Origin: Cytophagales bacterium Alg240-R148 | GTDB lineage: Bacteria > Bacteroidota > Bacteroidia > Cytophagales > Cyclobacteriaceae | Assembly: GCA_900537185.1 (NCBI GenBank) | Contig: LS999832.1 | Span: 276,860-340,859, forward strand | DNA: 64,000 nucleotides | Direction of reading: 5' to 3' | Part shown: piece by piece, positions 24,029 to 32,162 of the stretch | How positions within the stretch are numbered: position 1 is the first letter of the stretch | Layout of the letters: each line of letters opens with the position of its first letter | Made by a program: the position numbers and the translations under genes | Notes under the pieces: generated by a model | The model's input: the letters and a program-made list of their open reading frames with translations, nothing else | Told to the model about the DNA's origin: nothing | Database searches by the model: none

Positions 24029-25783
24029 ATGAAAAACATTCTTTATACATTATTCGGGTTACTAGTTGTTCTTGTTTCGTGCACCCCAACAGAACAGAAA
24101 AATACGGAAACGGCAGACCAAGTTTTTAACAATGGTAAAATCTATACCGTTAATGCAAACCAACCCTGGGCCGAAGCGGTTGCGATTAAAGGGAATGAAA
24201 TTGTTTTTGTGGGCTCTAATGAAGAAGTAGAAGCTTATATTGGAGAAAGCACTGTTCAAAATGATTTAAAAGGCAACGTAATGTTACCAGGTTTTGTTAG
24301 TGCCCATGACCACTTAATCGCCTCTGCTTGGACAACTTTAGGCGTTCAAATCTATGATGCTAAAAAAAAAGAAGAAGCCTTGGCTAAAATCAAAGCATAC
24401 GCAGAGGCCAATCCGGATAAAAAAGTAATACAGGGCATTGGCTGGGATAAAAATATGTTGGACGGTTTGCCAACTGCAATCGAACTGGATGCTGCTGTTC
24501 CGAACAGACCCGCTTTTATCCTCGACAATACCATCCACGATGCTTGGTTGAATACAGCGGCTTTAACAGCGGCTAACATTACCAAAGATTCGCCAGATGC
24601 CGTGCCGGGGGTAACCTATTGGGAACGAGATGCCGATGGCAACCCAACAGGAGCTGCCATAGAAATTCAATGGTTTGAGGCCTACGGTCAAATCGCCTGG
24701 GATCCGGAAAACATGATTCGAGAAAGTGTCGAAATACTTCATAATGTTGCTGCAAGCAACGGCACCACCACCTTTTTATGCCCAGGCATTGTAACACCGA
24801 ACATCAAAGATGTACACGGAGGTATGGAAACTGACTTTGAAGCGGCCATGGCTTTGCTTCATGAATTGGAGAAATCTGGAGATCTAAAAATGAGAACCCT
24901 GGCCCAACCAATGTTTAAAAGTGCGGTGGGCGACCCCCAACGTTTTGTTGATTTTGGTGCTAAAATGAACCAACAGTACAATTCAGACCAACTAAAAGTA
25001 ATTAGTTTAAAAATACACCCTGAAGGCAATACGGTAGCAGGTACAGCGCCTTTTATAGAACCCTATTTGAATAGCGATAGCAGAGGGGCATTTAATGTAG
25101 AACCTGAGGTGACCATGGCCATTGTAACCAAAGCGGCAGATGCCGGATTGGATGTATTCATCCATACCGACGGAGATCGCTCTTCTAGAGCCGCAGTGGA
25201 TGCAATTTTAAAAGCAAGAGAAAGATATCCAGAGAACAGAAGTGCTTTGCACCATGCCATTTGGGTACATCCAGAAGACCAACAAAGAATTATAGACAAC
25301 AAGATACCCGTAAATTCTACTCCCAATTTTTACAATACTTTTGGGGGCGGAGACAAAGATAATATGCGTTTGATTGGCGAAGAAAGAATCAATTCTTCTC
25401 TGGGTCGTTACCCGCATTTTGCACGCAATGGTGTACCGGTAAGTATATCGGCTGATGTGCCAAGTACACCACAAAGCATGCAAGGGCCATTGTTTGTTGC
25501 CGCATGCGCCACAACTTTAAAGGACGCCTCTAATCCAAACGCAACTGCTTTCCCGCTAAACAGAACGCCAATGACCGTAGAGGAGGCCATCAGGGCCATC
25601 ACCATCGATGCGGCCTGGCAATTGAGAATGGACGATAAAGTGGGGTCCATCGAAGCAGGGAAGCTGGCAGATTTGGTGATTTTAGAAAAAAGTCCCTTCG
25701 ATGTAGAGCCGATAGCCTTAAAAGATATTAAAGTATTGGCGACGATGATGGATGGTAAATATACTTTTGAAAGAAAAGACTAG
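24029..25783 (+). CDS. Amidohydrolase-3 (YtcJ-like) lipoprotein
   Basis: 584 residues. Lipobox LVSCTP near residue 18 indicates a lipoprotein. The body is of the metal-dependent amidohydrolase-3 type: NGKIYTVNANQPWAEAVAIKGNEI, LPGFVSAHDH (first metal motif, HDH), GLDVFIHTDGD, LHHAIWVHPEDQQR, VPVSISADVPS and the C-terminal KVGSIEAGKLADLVILEKSPFDV. YtcJ relatives hydrolyse C-N bonds, but the natural substrate is rarely known. Periplasmic or surface-exposed. Ends 12 nt from the convergent VOC gene. Confidence 0.93.
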   Translation: MKNILYTLFGLLVVLVSCTPTEQKNTETADQVFNNGKIYTVNANQPWAEAVAIKGNEIVFVGSNEEVEAYIGESTVQNDLKGNVMLPGFVSAHDHLIASAWTTLGVQIYDAKKKEEALAKIKAYAEANPDKKVIQGIGWDKNMLDGLPTAIELDAAVPNRPAFILDNTIHDAWLNTAALTAANITKDSPDAVPGVTYWERDADGNPTGAAIEIQWFEAYGQIAWDPENMIRESVEILHNVAASNGTTTFLCPGIVTPNIKDVHGGMETDFEAAMALLHELEKSGDLKMRTLAQPMFKSAVGDPQRFVDFGAKMNQQYNSDQLKVISLKIHPEGNTVAGTAPFIEPYLNSDSRGAFNVEPEVTMAIVTKAADAGLDVFIHTDGDRSSRAAVDAILKARERYPENRSALHHAIWVHPEDQQRIIDNKIPVNSTPNFYNTFGGGDKDNMRLIGEERINSSLGRYPHFARNGVPVSISADVPSTPQSMQGPLFVAACATTLKDASNPNATAFPLNRTPMTVEEAIRAITIDAAWQLRMDDKVGSIEAGKLADLVILEKSPFDVEPIALKDIKVLATMMDGKYTFERKD

Positions 25784-25794
25784 CTGAGTCTTAT

Positions 25795-26175
25795 TTAAAT
25801 AGTTAGTTCAATTCGGTTGCCTTCAGGGTCGCGCACAACACTTTCGTAGTAGCCATCGCCAGTAGTACGAGGGGCTCCAACTACCTCCAACCCATCTTGC
25901 TCCAATTGTTGAGTAAGATGGTCTACGGCGGTTTTACTTCCCAATGTTATGGCAAAATGGGCGAGTCCAAATGACTGCTCGGTTGAAGCTTGTTGGTTAA
26001 GTGGGTGGTGCATCAACTCAATTCTACAGCCACCGTCAAAGGACAGAAAATAAGAGCTAAAGTTTTTTTTAGGGTTGTGGTATTTCGTGTTTGCTTTTGC
26101 ACCAAAGTAGCGGATATAAAAGTCTTTGGATTTTTCTAAGTCTTTTACCCAAATTGCTATGTGTTCTATCTTCAT
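25795..26175 (-). CDS. VOC (glyoxalase/bleomycin resistance) superfamily protein
   Basis: 126 residues. MKIEHIAIWVKDLEKSKDFY at the N-terminus, FGLAHFAITLGS in the middle and GYYESVVRDPEGNRIEL at the C-terminus are VOC repeats, with metal ligands His5, Glu (CRIELM), His (AHFAI) and Glu (NRIEL). The precise activity is not inferable. It is the second gene after the threonine dehydratase (10-nt spacing), so the pair forms an operon. Confidence 0.92.
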   Translation of the reverse strand: MKIEHIAIWVKDLEKSKDFYIRYFGAKANTKYHNPKKNFSSYFLSFDGGCRIELMHHPLNQQASTEQSFGLAHFAITLGSKTAVDHLTQQLEQDGLEVVGAPRTTGDGYYESVVRDPEGNRIELTI

Positions 26176-26185
26176 ATTTTATAGG

Positions 26186-27187
26186 TTAAGAATTCAAGGA
26201 AGGCAATTGTGTTAAATTGTCTTCGGCCCATATTTTTAAATTAGTAGCTTGGTCTATATTGCTGCCAGACAAAATGATCATTACTTTCTTTTTGCCGCTT
26301 TGCTTAGACAGCCAATTGGCTGCTGCTTGCATGGACAAAGCACTGGTGGGTTCTATGCGCACTTTTAGCAAATGGGTGAGCCATTGGGTCCAATAGACCA
26401 TGTCGTTTTCGTTGATTTCCATAAAATCATCGAGCTGTTTTAAGTATTCAAAAGTAAGTGTGCCCACCGAAAGGGTCATGGCGCCATCTGCAAGGGTATT
26501 GGGCGTTTCGGTTAATTTTTGAATGCTACCCATGCGCAGGGATTGTGCAGCATCATTGGCGTTTAAGGGCTCAGCGCCGATTACCTCAGTGGTAGAAGAA
26601 AGGCCTCTGCAAGCCAATAAAGTTCCTGAAAGCAAGCCACCACCTCCGCATGGAGCAAATACGGCATCTACGTTGTTTATAGAAGTAAGGCCTTCATAGG
26701 CAGCAGTGCCTTGCCCTGCAATCACCTTGTTGTGGTTGTAGGGGGGTATCCAATAGGCGCCTTCTTTTTTGGCTTCCTCTTTTACTTTTTCATCCACAAT
26801 GTTTCTGTTGGCTGATAAATTTACATGGGCACCATAAGACTGAGTGGCTTTTATTTTAATGATGGATGCAGTTTCAGGCATGAAAATGGTGGCCGGAATG
26901 CCGTGTTTGGCTGCTGCCCAAGCCACAGCCTGGGCATGGTTGCCTGAGCTGTTTGCTATAATATGCTTGGGTTTTTGACCAGTTTCTTCGAGCCAAGCCA
27001 CCGTGTTGCATGCCCCTCTCGCTTTAAAGGCACCAATTTTTTGGAACCCTTCTGCCTTGAAGTAAATTTCATGACCCAGCCACTGGTTGAGTAAAGAAGA
27101 ACTTAAAATTGGTGTTTTATTGATGAATGGATCAATGCGATTTTTTGCAGCAACAACATCTTTTAATTGTAACAATTCGAATTCCAT
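26186..27187 (-). CDS. Threonine/serine dehydratase, catabolic-type
   Basis: 333 residues of the fold-II PLP family. The Schiff-base lysine is Lys55 in GAFKARGA, SSGNHAQAVAWAA contacts the substrate carboxylate and APCGGGGLLSG binds the PLP phosphate. There is no C-terminal ACT-type regulatory domain, so the length is that of TdcB-like or serine racemase-like enzymes rather than full IlvA. It would deaminate threonine to 2-oxobutyrate and release reactive enamines. RidA, which quenches those, is encoded 4.5 kb away. Confidence 0.92.
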   Translation of the reverse strand: MEFELLQLKDVVAAKNRIDPFINKTPILSSSLLNQWLGHEIYFKAEGFQKIGAFKARGACNTVAWLEETGQKPKHIIANSSGNHAQAVAWAAAKHGIPATIFMPETASIIKIKATQSYGAHVNLSANRNIVDEKVKEEAKKEGAYWIPPYNHNKVIAGQGTAAYEGLTSINNVDAVFAPCGGGGLLSGTLLACRGLSSTTEVIGAEPLNANDAAQSLRMGSIQKLTETPNTLADGAMTLSVGTLTFEYLKQLDDFMEINENDMVYWTQWLTHLLKVRIEPTSALSMQAAANWLSKQSGKKKVMIILSGSNIDQATNLKIWAEDNLTQLPSLNS

Positions 27188-27269
27188 AAAGATTAATGCA
27201 AGGTGAAGGATTAAAGCTAAACATTTTCTGAAGTCAAAAGAATTTTAAGTTATAAAAATGAAATTCTGG

Positions 27270-27872
27270 TTAGCGCAATTCAAATTCTGGACAATCCAAC
27301 CTTATGTCTGCTTTTGATAAATTATTGTTCATAAGCTGGCAGCGGTTGTTGGTGCCTGTACTTTCTAAATATTGACAGGCATGGCAAGTTCTTTGAACAG
27401 TTAATATTCCTTTTTTATTTAATTCGTAAATAACTTTGCTCAGGGAATCAAATAAAACATTGCGCGATTCCTGGTCTAAAACATTTAACGATGCTTTTAT
27501 AGGGTCAGCAAAGTTTTCGGTGGCTTCCACCATCGTTTGTCCAGTCTTGGTTAACCCAATAAAATAACTTCGGCTGTCTGTGGGGGAACTTTGTTTTGTG
27601 ATGAGCGCTTTGTTTTCTAGTGATTTTATGGCATCTGATATGGTTGGTTTACTAACATTAAATTCTTTCGCCAGTTGGCTTACTTTGCACAAATTCTCAC
27701 TGTGGTAAGCCACAAATAACAAGAGTTGTATTTGAATGGGGCTCAGACCAACTATTTTTGCATATTCCCAAAGCAACATTTTAAAAGCTTCGGATATACG
27801 TTCCAAGCCAACAACAATTTTGTTGCTAACGTCTTGGTGTTGGTGTTCGGTATTGAAGATGTTTTTTGCCAT
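27270..27872 (-). CDS. MarR-family regulator with C-terminal four-cysteine tail
   Basis: 200 residues. Residues about 15-150 form a MarR winged helix (LSPIQIQLLLFVAYHSE, VSQLAKEFNVSKPTISDAIKSLENKALITKQ, DSRSYFIGLTKTG). A tail after about 155 adds CHAC, then Cys178 and Cys194 in LDCPEF (Cys163-x2-Cys166-x11-Cys178-x15-Cys194), a plausible Zn or Fe-S or redox site. Palindromes of the form TTAGGAnnnCTAA sit 35-58 nt upstream of this gene and of the two genes behind it, which suggests it autoregulates and controls them (inference). Confidence 0.9.
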   Translation of the reverse strand: MAKNIFNTEHQHQDVSNKIVVGLERISEAFKMLLWEYAKIVGLSPIQIQLLLFVAYHSENLCKVSQLAKEFNVSKPTISDAIKSLENKALITKQSSPTDSRSYFIGLTKTGQTMVEATENFADPIKASLNVLDQESRNVLFDSLSKVIYELNKKGILTVQRTCHACQYLESTGTNNRCQLMNNNLSKADIRLDCPEFELR

Positions 27873-27877
27873 AAAAA

Positions 27878-27902
27878 CCCACTGAATTGGTAGTTCAGTG
27901 GG
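27878..27902 (-). promoter_or_regulatory. Hairpin in the marR leader (terminator or operator)
   Basis: Perfect 9-bp inverted repeat CCCACTGAA / TTCAGTGGG with a 7-nt loop. On the minus strand it is followed by TTTTTAT and then the marR ATG 5 nt away. It may terminate the upstream gene's transcript, or form a leader hairpin over the marR start. Confidence 0.6.
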
Positions 27903-27906
27903 TGAA

Positions 27907-27920
27907 GTTAGTATTCCTAA
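27907..27920. promoter_or_regulatory. Candidate MarR operator upstream of marR
   Basis: GTTAGTATTCCTAA, the exact reverse complement of TTAGGAATACTAAC at 29006-29019. Arms TTAG/CTAA around a 5-bp centre. It lies 35-48 nt upstream of the marR start. Confidence 0.6.
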
Positions 27921-27943
27921 TTAATGGATGCAATGGATGTACC

Positions 27944-28666
27944 TTATTTTTGAACTTGAAAGGGCAAACTTAAATCGCCACTTGCGATGCTGTATACTTC
28001 GTATACACCCAGCATGGGCATATTTTTGTTGGAGGTATTGACACGCATGAAACAAGTTACTGCATCAAATTTAAATTCTAACTGGTTGTTTAAACGGTAT
28101 GCTGGGATTAACACCCGAATGGTGTTACCCTCTGTAGTTACCTGAAAACCAGGTGAATCCATATACATGGGCATCCCAGGATTGGTAGGTGGCAATTGGC
28201 TGTTGGGGTGCTCTTTATCAAAAGGTTTTACAGATAGCCCTCCAGCAACTCTGCTATCTTTGACCAACACTACCCAATGTGGGTGCCAGACTATTCCGTC
28301 GTTGTCGTAGCGGCTGTCGCTGTTTTCATCCCACAAGGGCGTGTCATCAAAATCTGGGTGGGAGGTAAGTGCCAAAGCCAATATGCCTTCTGTAGCATCA
28401 AAACCGACGGATTGTGGAGAAAGGTTAGTAGGAAATACATATCCGAATACCCCTGCACCATCCAGTTGTCCTATTGGTTTTGGTGTGGTCTTACCAGCAT
28501 TTCCTTTTACTTCAATTTCCCAAAGCAAGGAATTACTGGGTTGGTGCCAATTTACTTGAGTCGATTGGATTTCAAAATCGGGTTTTTGCTGGGCAAATAC
28601 TTGTCCAATAGCACATCCAGAAAGGATTAGGGCTAAGAATAGAGTGTTTTGTTGGAATAAAGTCAT
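27944..28666 (-). CDS. Hypothetical exported protein (MarR-linked)
   Basis: 240 residues with signal peptide (LFLALILSGCAIGQVFAQQ; a Cys at 18 could also be a lipobox). The mature part has FEIQSTQVNWHQPSNSLLWEIEVKG, then HPDFDDTPLWDENSDSRYDNDG and WHPHWVVLVKDSRVAGG, rich in Asp, His and Trp, suggestive of a beta-sandwich with a metal-loving loop. I cannot name a family. The 28682-28711 inverted repeat in its leader links it to the adjacent MarR and thioredoxin-like gene. Confidence 0.75.
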   Translation of the reverse strand: MTLFQQNTLFLALILSGCAIGQVFAQQKPDFEIQSTQVNWHQPSNSLLWEIEVKGNAGKTTPKPIGQLDGAGVFGYVFPTNLSPQSVGFDATEGILALALTSHPDFDDTPLWDENSDSRYDNDGIVWHPHWVVLVKDSRVAGGLSVKPFDKEHPNSQLPPTNPGMPMYMDSPGFQVTTEGNTIRVLIPAYRLNNQLEFKFDAVTCFMRVNTSNKNMPMLGVYEVYSIASGDLSLPFQVQK

Positions 28667-28681
28667 TACAATAGATTTTAT

Positions 28682-28711
28682 TTAGGACTCCTTATATGTA
28701 AGGAGTCCTAA
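28682..28711. promoter_or_regulatory. Candidate MarR operator, perfect 13-bp inverted repeat
   Basis: TTAGGACTCCTTA / TAAGGAGTCCTAA with a 4-nt loop, 16-45 nt upstream of the 27944-28666 gene start. No T tract follows on either strand, so it is unlikely to be a terminator. Each arm resembles the TTAGGAATACTAA site. Confidence 0.6.
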
Positions 28712-28730
28712 CGATTTGATATAAATTTTT

Positions 28731-28961
28731 TTATTTTAAATCATCAATAGAAGCCCCAAAGTTAATATGCAAGACTTGACCATTGGGTGTTACTAGTGCT
28801 GGAACAGATTGTACACCGTATTTTTCTGCTTCCGTTAATTTATCTTTCGATGTATTGAGATTTATCACTTCTACATTGGTGGGGTCCAATAATTCAAGAA
28901 GTGAAGTTTCGGCACTGACACACACTGGGCAACCGGCATGATAGAATGTTGATTTGTTCAT
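28731..28961 (-). CDS. Thioredoxin/glutaredoxin-like small protein
   Basis: 76 residues. Active-site CPVC at Cys11-Cys14 and the cis-proline segment VQSVPALV show a thioredoxin fold in a minimal form close to glutaredoxin-like NrdH or redox-sensing domains. It would act as a cytoplasmic thiol-disulfide oxidoreductase. It starts the minus-strand cluster with the exported protein and MarR. A palindrome TTAGGAATACTAA lies 44-58 nt upstream of its start, overlapping a TATAATTG -7-like box. Confidence 0.9.
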   Translation of the reverse strand: MNKSTFYHAGCPVCVSAETSLLELLDPTNVEVINLNTSKDKLTEAEKYGVQSVPALVTPNGQVLHINFGASIDDLK

Positions 28962-29004
28962 GTTTTTGAAATTTTATGATTAGCGTTATTGCAGTACAAT
29001 TATA

Positions 29005-29019
29005 GTTAGGAATACTAAC
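29005..29019. promoter_or_regulatory. Candidate MarR operator upstream of the thioredoxin-like gene
   Basis: GTTAGGAATACTAAC, imperfect palindrome with arms GTTAG/CTAAC. It directly abuts a minus-strand TATAATTG (28997-29004, one mismatch to TAnnTTTG), so a repressor bound here would sit in the promoter spacer. Confidence 0.65.
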
Positions 29020-29124
29020 AATAAAAACTTTCATCAATATTTTTTTAAAAATATTTAGACAGGACGATGCCTGATTATATTGTATACAAATTTTTTAGCC
29101 TGTATATTCACCTTATCAAGTACC

Positions 29125-30003
29125 ATGGCAACGAACAAAGGAATACCTACATACAGCCTCAATGAGTTTTCTAATTGGATTGGAGATAACCAACCCTACC
29201 AGGTAGAAGTATTTGATGCCAATCGGCATTTCGAAGTGCAGTACCCACACCGACACGACTTTTTTGAAGTACTATTTTTAACAAAGGGGTCTGGATTGCA
29301 TATAATTGATCAAAACCAATACACCATTGCGCCACCATGCATATTTTTTTTGAGCCCTGGTCAAGCCCACAGCGTGGATTTGTCGGAAGACATTGGGGGT
29401 TATATATTTCTGTTTACGGCCGAGTTTTATTTGCTTAATAAGCATAATAAAAACCGATTGTTGGAACTCCCATTTTTCTTTTCAAATACCCACAGCAATA
29501 AGCCATTGGTGTTGCACAAAGACCAAGACTTAAACTTTCTAATTGCTCTATTTAATAGAGGTGCGGAAATGTGCAAAGACAAAAGAGAAAGTGCAGCAAC
29601 GATCAATGCATTGTTGGATGTTGTGCTCAATTATTGCAACGATATATTTCCGAATACAGCTCAAAATAAGTTGGAAAATACGCCGGGTCAGCTATTGGTG
29701 AAAAGGTTTAGACAGATGATAGAGGAAAAGTACCAACAAAACCCAACCATACAGCAGTATGCCGACTGGCTTCACGTGAGCCCCAACCATTTGACCCAAA
29801 CGGTAAAGTCTGTAATTGGAAAAACGTCTTTGGATTTAATAAAAGAACGCAGTATAATTGAAATTAAGCGGTTGTTGGTACATTCTGAGTTTTCTATTTC
29901 AGAAATAGCCGATCAATTGAATTACAAAGACCAATCCTATTTTACTAAGTTTTTCAAAAAACATACCGGACAAACACCCAATGCATTTAGAGCCAATCAT
30001 TGA
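29125..30003 (+). CDS. AraC-family regulator with cupin sensor domain
   Basis: 292 residues from the ATG at 29125 (MATNKGIPTYSLNEFSN); a start at 29080 would add 15 hydrophobic residues of no family meaning. The N-terminal cupin is visible as YPHRHDFFEVLFLTKGSGLHIID and IFFLSPGQAHSVD. The C-terminal HTH pair is TIQQYADWLHVSPNHLTQTVKSV and SISEIADQLNYKDQSYFTKFFKKHTGQTPNAFR. It is divergent from the thioredoxin-like/MarR cluster and may sense a small ligand through the cupin. Confidence 0.93.
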   Translation: MATNKGIPTYSLNEFSNWIGDNQPYQVEVFDANRHFEVQYPHRHDFFEVLFLTKGSGLHIIDQNQYTIAPPCIFFLSPGQAHSVDLSEDIGGYIFLFTAEFYLLNKHNKNRLLELPFFFSNTHSNKPLVLHKDQDLNFLIALFNRGAEMCKDKRESAATINALLDVVLNYCNDIFPNTAQNKLENTPGQLLVKRFRQMIEEKYQQNPTIQQYADWLHVSPNHLTQTVKSVIGKTSLDLIKERSIIEIKRLLVHSEFSISEIADQLNYKDQSYFTKFFKKHTGQTPNAFRANH

Positions 30004-30105
30004 TAAGTACCTAAACTACCATTAAAACCACCACAATTAATTGCAATTGCATGGCCACCTTTGTAAAGTAAAAAAGAAAATATACAAGAAAATATACTTA
30101 CAGAT

Positions 30106-31590
30106 ATGGCAAATTATTTTAACACATTGGCGCTTAGAGAGCAACTGGACCAACTAGGAGCCTGTGAATTCTTAGATGGATCACATTTTGAAAAAGGAGT
30201 TGAAGCTTTAGTTGGTAAAAAAATTGTAATCGTAGGCTGTGGCGCTCAAGGTTTGAACCAAGGTTTGAATATGAGAGATTCTGGTTTGGATATTTCCTAC
30301 GCATTGCGTCAGGCGGCCATCGACCAAAAAAGACAATCTTTTACCAATGCTTCTGACAACGGTTTTACTGTTGGGAGTTATGAGGATTTAATCCCTTCTG
30401 CCGATGTCGTAATCAACCTAACACCAGACAAACAACATACAAGCGTTGTAAATGCGGTGATGCCATTGATGAAAAAAGGATCTACTTTGTCTTATTCTCA
30501 TGGTTTTAATATTGTGGAAGAAGGGATGCAAATTAGAAAAGACATCACCGTTATCATGGTGGCTCCTAAGTGTCCTGGTACAGAAGTAAGAGAAGAGTAT
30601 AAAAGAGGGTTTGGTGTGCCAACCTTAATTGCGGTACATCCAGAAAATGACCCAGAAGGCAAGGGGTGGGATTATGCCAAAGCTTATGCCGCTGCCACTG
30701 GTGGACATAGAGCAGGTGTTTTAAAATCTTCTTTTGTTGCAGAAGTAAAATCTGATTTAATGGGAGAACAAACCATTTTATGTGGCCTATTACAAACAGG
30801 TTCTATTTTGAGCTTTGATAAAATGGTGGAGAAAGGCATTGACAAAGGGTTTGCTTCTAAGTTGATCCAGTATGGGTGGGAAACCATTACAGAGGCTTTA
30901 AAGCATGGCGGAATTACAGGTATGATGGACCGATTGTCCAATCCTGCTAAAATTAAAGCTTTTGAATTGGCTGTCGAGTTGAAGAGCATCATGAGACCTT
31001 TGTTTCAAAAGCATCAAGATGACATTATGAGTGGCGTTTTTTCATCATCTATGATGGAAGATTGGGCCAATGACGATAAAAACTTGTTAAGCTGGAGAGC
31101 AGCAACAGGCGAAACAAACTTTGAAAAAACGCCAGCTGGTTCGGTAGAAATTTCTGAACAGGCATATTTTGACAACGGTACCTTGATGGTGGCATTTGTA
31201 AAGGCAGGAGTAGAGTTGGCTTTTGAGACCATGACGGAAGCTGGAATAATTGAAGAGTCCGCTTATTATGAGTCTTTACATGAAACGCCTTTGATTGCCA
31301 ATACCATTGCAAGAAAGAAATTATTTGAGATGAATCGAGTAATTTCGGATACTGCAGAATATGGTTGTTATTTGTTTGACCATGCTTGTAAACCATTGTT
31401 AGTTGATTTTATGAAAAAGATTGATACCGATGTAATAGGTACCGATTTTAATACTGGGAAAGACAATGGTGTGGACAACCAAGACATCATCCAGGTTAAT
31501 GCTTTGATTCGCAACCATCCAATTGAGTATATTGGAGAAGAACTAAGAGAAGCAATGACAGAAATGAAGTCCATTAGTTTGGAAGGATAA
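30106..31590 (+). CDS. ilvC: Ketol-acid reductoisomerase, class II (long form)
   Basis: 494 residues, the length of the long, E. coli-like class II enzyme (class I enzymes have about 330). The NADPH-binding Rossmann motif is [27 protein letters not shown] and the catalytic domain carries [36 protein letters not shown] and repeated knotted halves ([19 protein letters not shown]). It converts acetohydroxyacids to dihydroxyacids in valine, leucine and isoleucine synthesis. No other ilv gene is beside it here. A strong terminator follows. Confidence 0.97.
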   Translation: MANYFNTLALREQLDQLGACEFLDGSHFEKGVEALVGKKIVIVGCGAQGLNQGLNMRDSGLDISYALRQAAIDQKRQSFTNASDNGFTVGSYEDLIPSADVVINLTPDKQHTSVVNAVMPLMKKGSTLSYSHGFNIVEEGMQIRKDITVIMVAPKCPGTEVREEYKRGFGVPTLIAVHPENDPEGKGWDYAKAYAAATGGHRAGVLKSSFVAEVKSDLMGEQTILCGLLQTGSILSFDKMVEKGIDKGFASKLIQYGWETITEALKHGGITGMMDRLSNPAKIKAFELAVELKSIMRPLFQKHQDDIMSGVFSSSMMEDWANDDKNLLSWRAATGETNFEKTPAGSVEISEQAYFDNGTLMVAFVKAGVELAFETMTEAGIIEESAYYESLHETPLIANTIARKKLFEMNRVISDTAEYGCYLFDHACKPLLVDFMKKIDTDVIGTDFNTGKDNGVDNQDIIQVNALIRNHPIEYIGEELREAMTEMKSISLEG

Positions 31591-31620
31591 CCTTCGATTA
31601 ATTAGTAATAGATAATTTTA

Positions 31621-31650
31621 AAAGCCAGCTGTAAATCAGCTGGCTTTTTT
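31621..31650 (+). terminator. Rho-independent terminator after ilvC
   Basis: Stem AAAGCCAGCTG / CAGCTGGCTTT with a TAAAT loop (31621-31631 and 31637-31647), then T run to 31650. Confidence 0.95.
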
Positions 31651-31661
31651 GATTTTTATAC

Positions 31662-31669
31662 TAATTTTG
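31662..31669 (+). promoter_or_regulatory. Candidate -7 element of the ridA gene
   Basis: TAATTTTG, perfect TAnnTTTG, 17 nt before the ATG at 31687 and just after the ilvC terminator. No well-placed TTG. Confidence 0.5.
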
Positions 31670-31686
31670 AATCAAAATAAAACAAC

Positions 31687-32076
31687 ATGAACAAAAGAAC
31701 CAATTATTCGTCTGGTGCTGTTTGGGAAGACATCGTGGGTTATTCTAGAGCAGTAAAGATAGGGCAACACATTGAAGTGGCTGGTACTACCGCCGTGGAT
31801 GCAAACAACAAAATTGTAGGGAGAGGCAATGCCTTTGAACAAACCAAGTACATTATTGAAAAGGCTGCTAAGGCTTTAGAAGAAGCGGGAAGTAGTTTGC
31901 AAGATGTTGTGCGAACTAGAATATTTTGTACGAATATTGCCAGCTGGGAAGCCATAGGAAGAGCACATGGCCTTTATTTTAAAGACATCAAACCAGCAGC
32001 AACCATGGTAGAAGTATCCGGATTAGTGGATCCTGAATTATTAGTGGAAATTGAATTTACTGCCATAACCCAATAA
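31687..32076 (+). CDS. ridA: RidA/YjgF-family enamine/imine deaminase
   Basis: 129 residues. Landmarks: VEVAGTTAVDANNKIVGRGN, QTKYIIEKAAKALEEAGSSLQDVVRTRIFCTNI (with the substrate-carboxylate Arg) and PAATMVEVSGLVDPELLVEIEFTAI. It hydrolyses reactive 2-aminoacrylate/enamines made by PLP dehydratases. It lies next to ilvC and a few kb from a threonine dehydratase, the usual setting for this protective role. Strictly, subfamily placement within Rid (RidA versus Rid2-7) is not settled by eye. Confidence 0.9.
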   Translation: MNKRTNYSSGAVWEDIVGYSRAVKIGQHIEVAGTTAVDANNKIVGRGNAFEQTKYIIEKAAKALEEAGSSLQDVVRTRIFCTNIASWEAIGRAHGLYFKDIKPAATMVEVSGLVDPELLVEIEFTAITQ

Positions 32077-32092
32077 ATTTAATTGGCCTTTG

Positions 32093-32122
32093 TTGTGAGA
32101 CAAAGTTTGCTGCTTATATTTG
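32093..32122 (+). promoter_or_regulatory. Promoter of the 32163 membrane protein gene
   Basis: TTG at 32093-32095 and TATATTTG at 32115-32122 with 19 nt between: the full Bacteroidota -33/-7 pattern. The transcript would begin about 32129, inside the 19-bp tandem repeat. Confidence 0.75.
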
Positions 32123-32159
32123 AGGTAAAATAACCAAAACGAGGTAAAATAACCAAAAC
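32122..32159 (+). repeat. 19-bp perfect tandem duplication at the transcription start
   Basis: GAGGTAAAATAACCAAAAC at 32122-32140 and again at 32141-32159, directly after the -7 box and ending 3 nt before the ATG at 32163. Confidence 0.9.
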
Positions 32160-32162
32160 ATT

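Noticed and set aside
30056..30063. CACCTTTG as the ilvC promoter -7
   Set aside because: One mismatch to TAnnTTTG and no TTG at the proper distance (nearest is 12 nt away).
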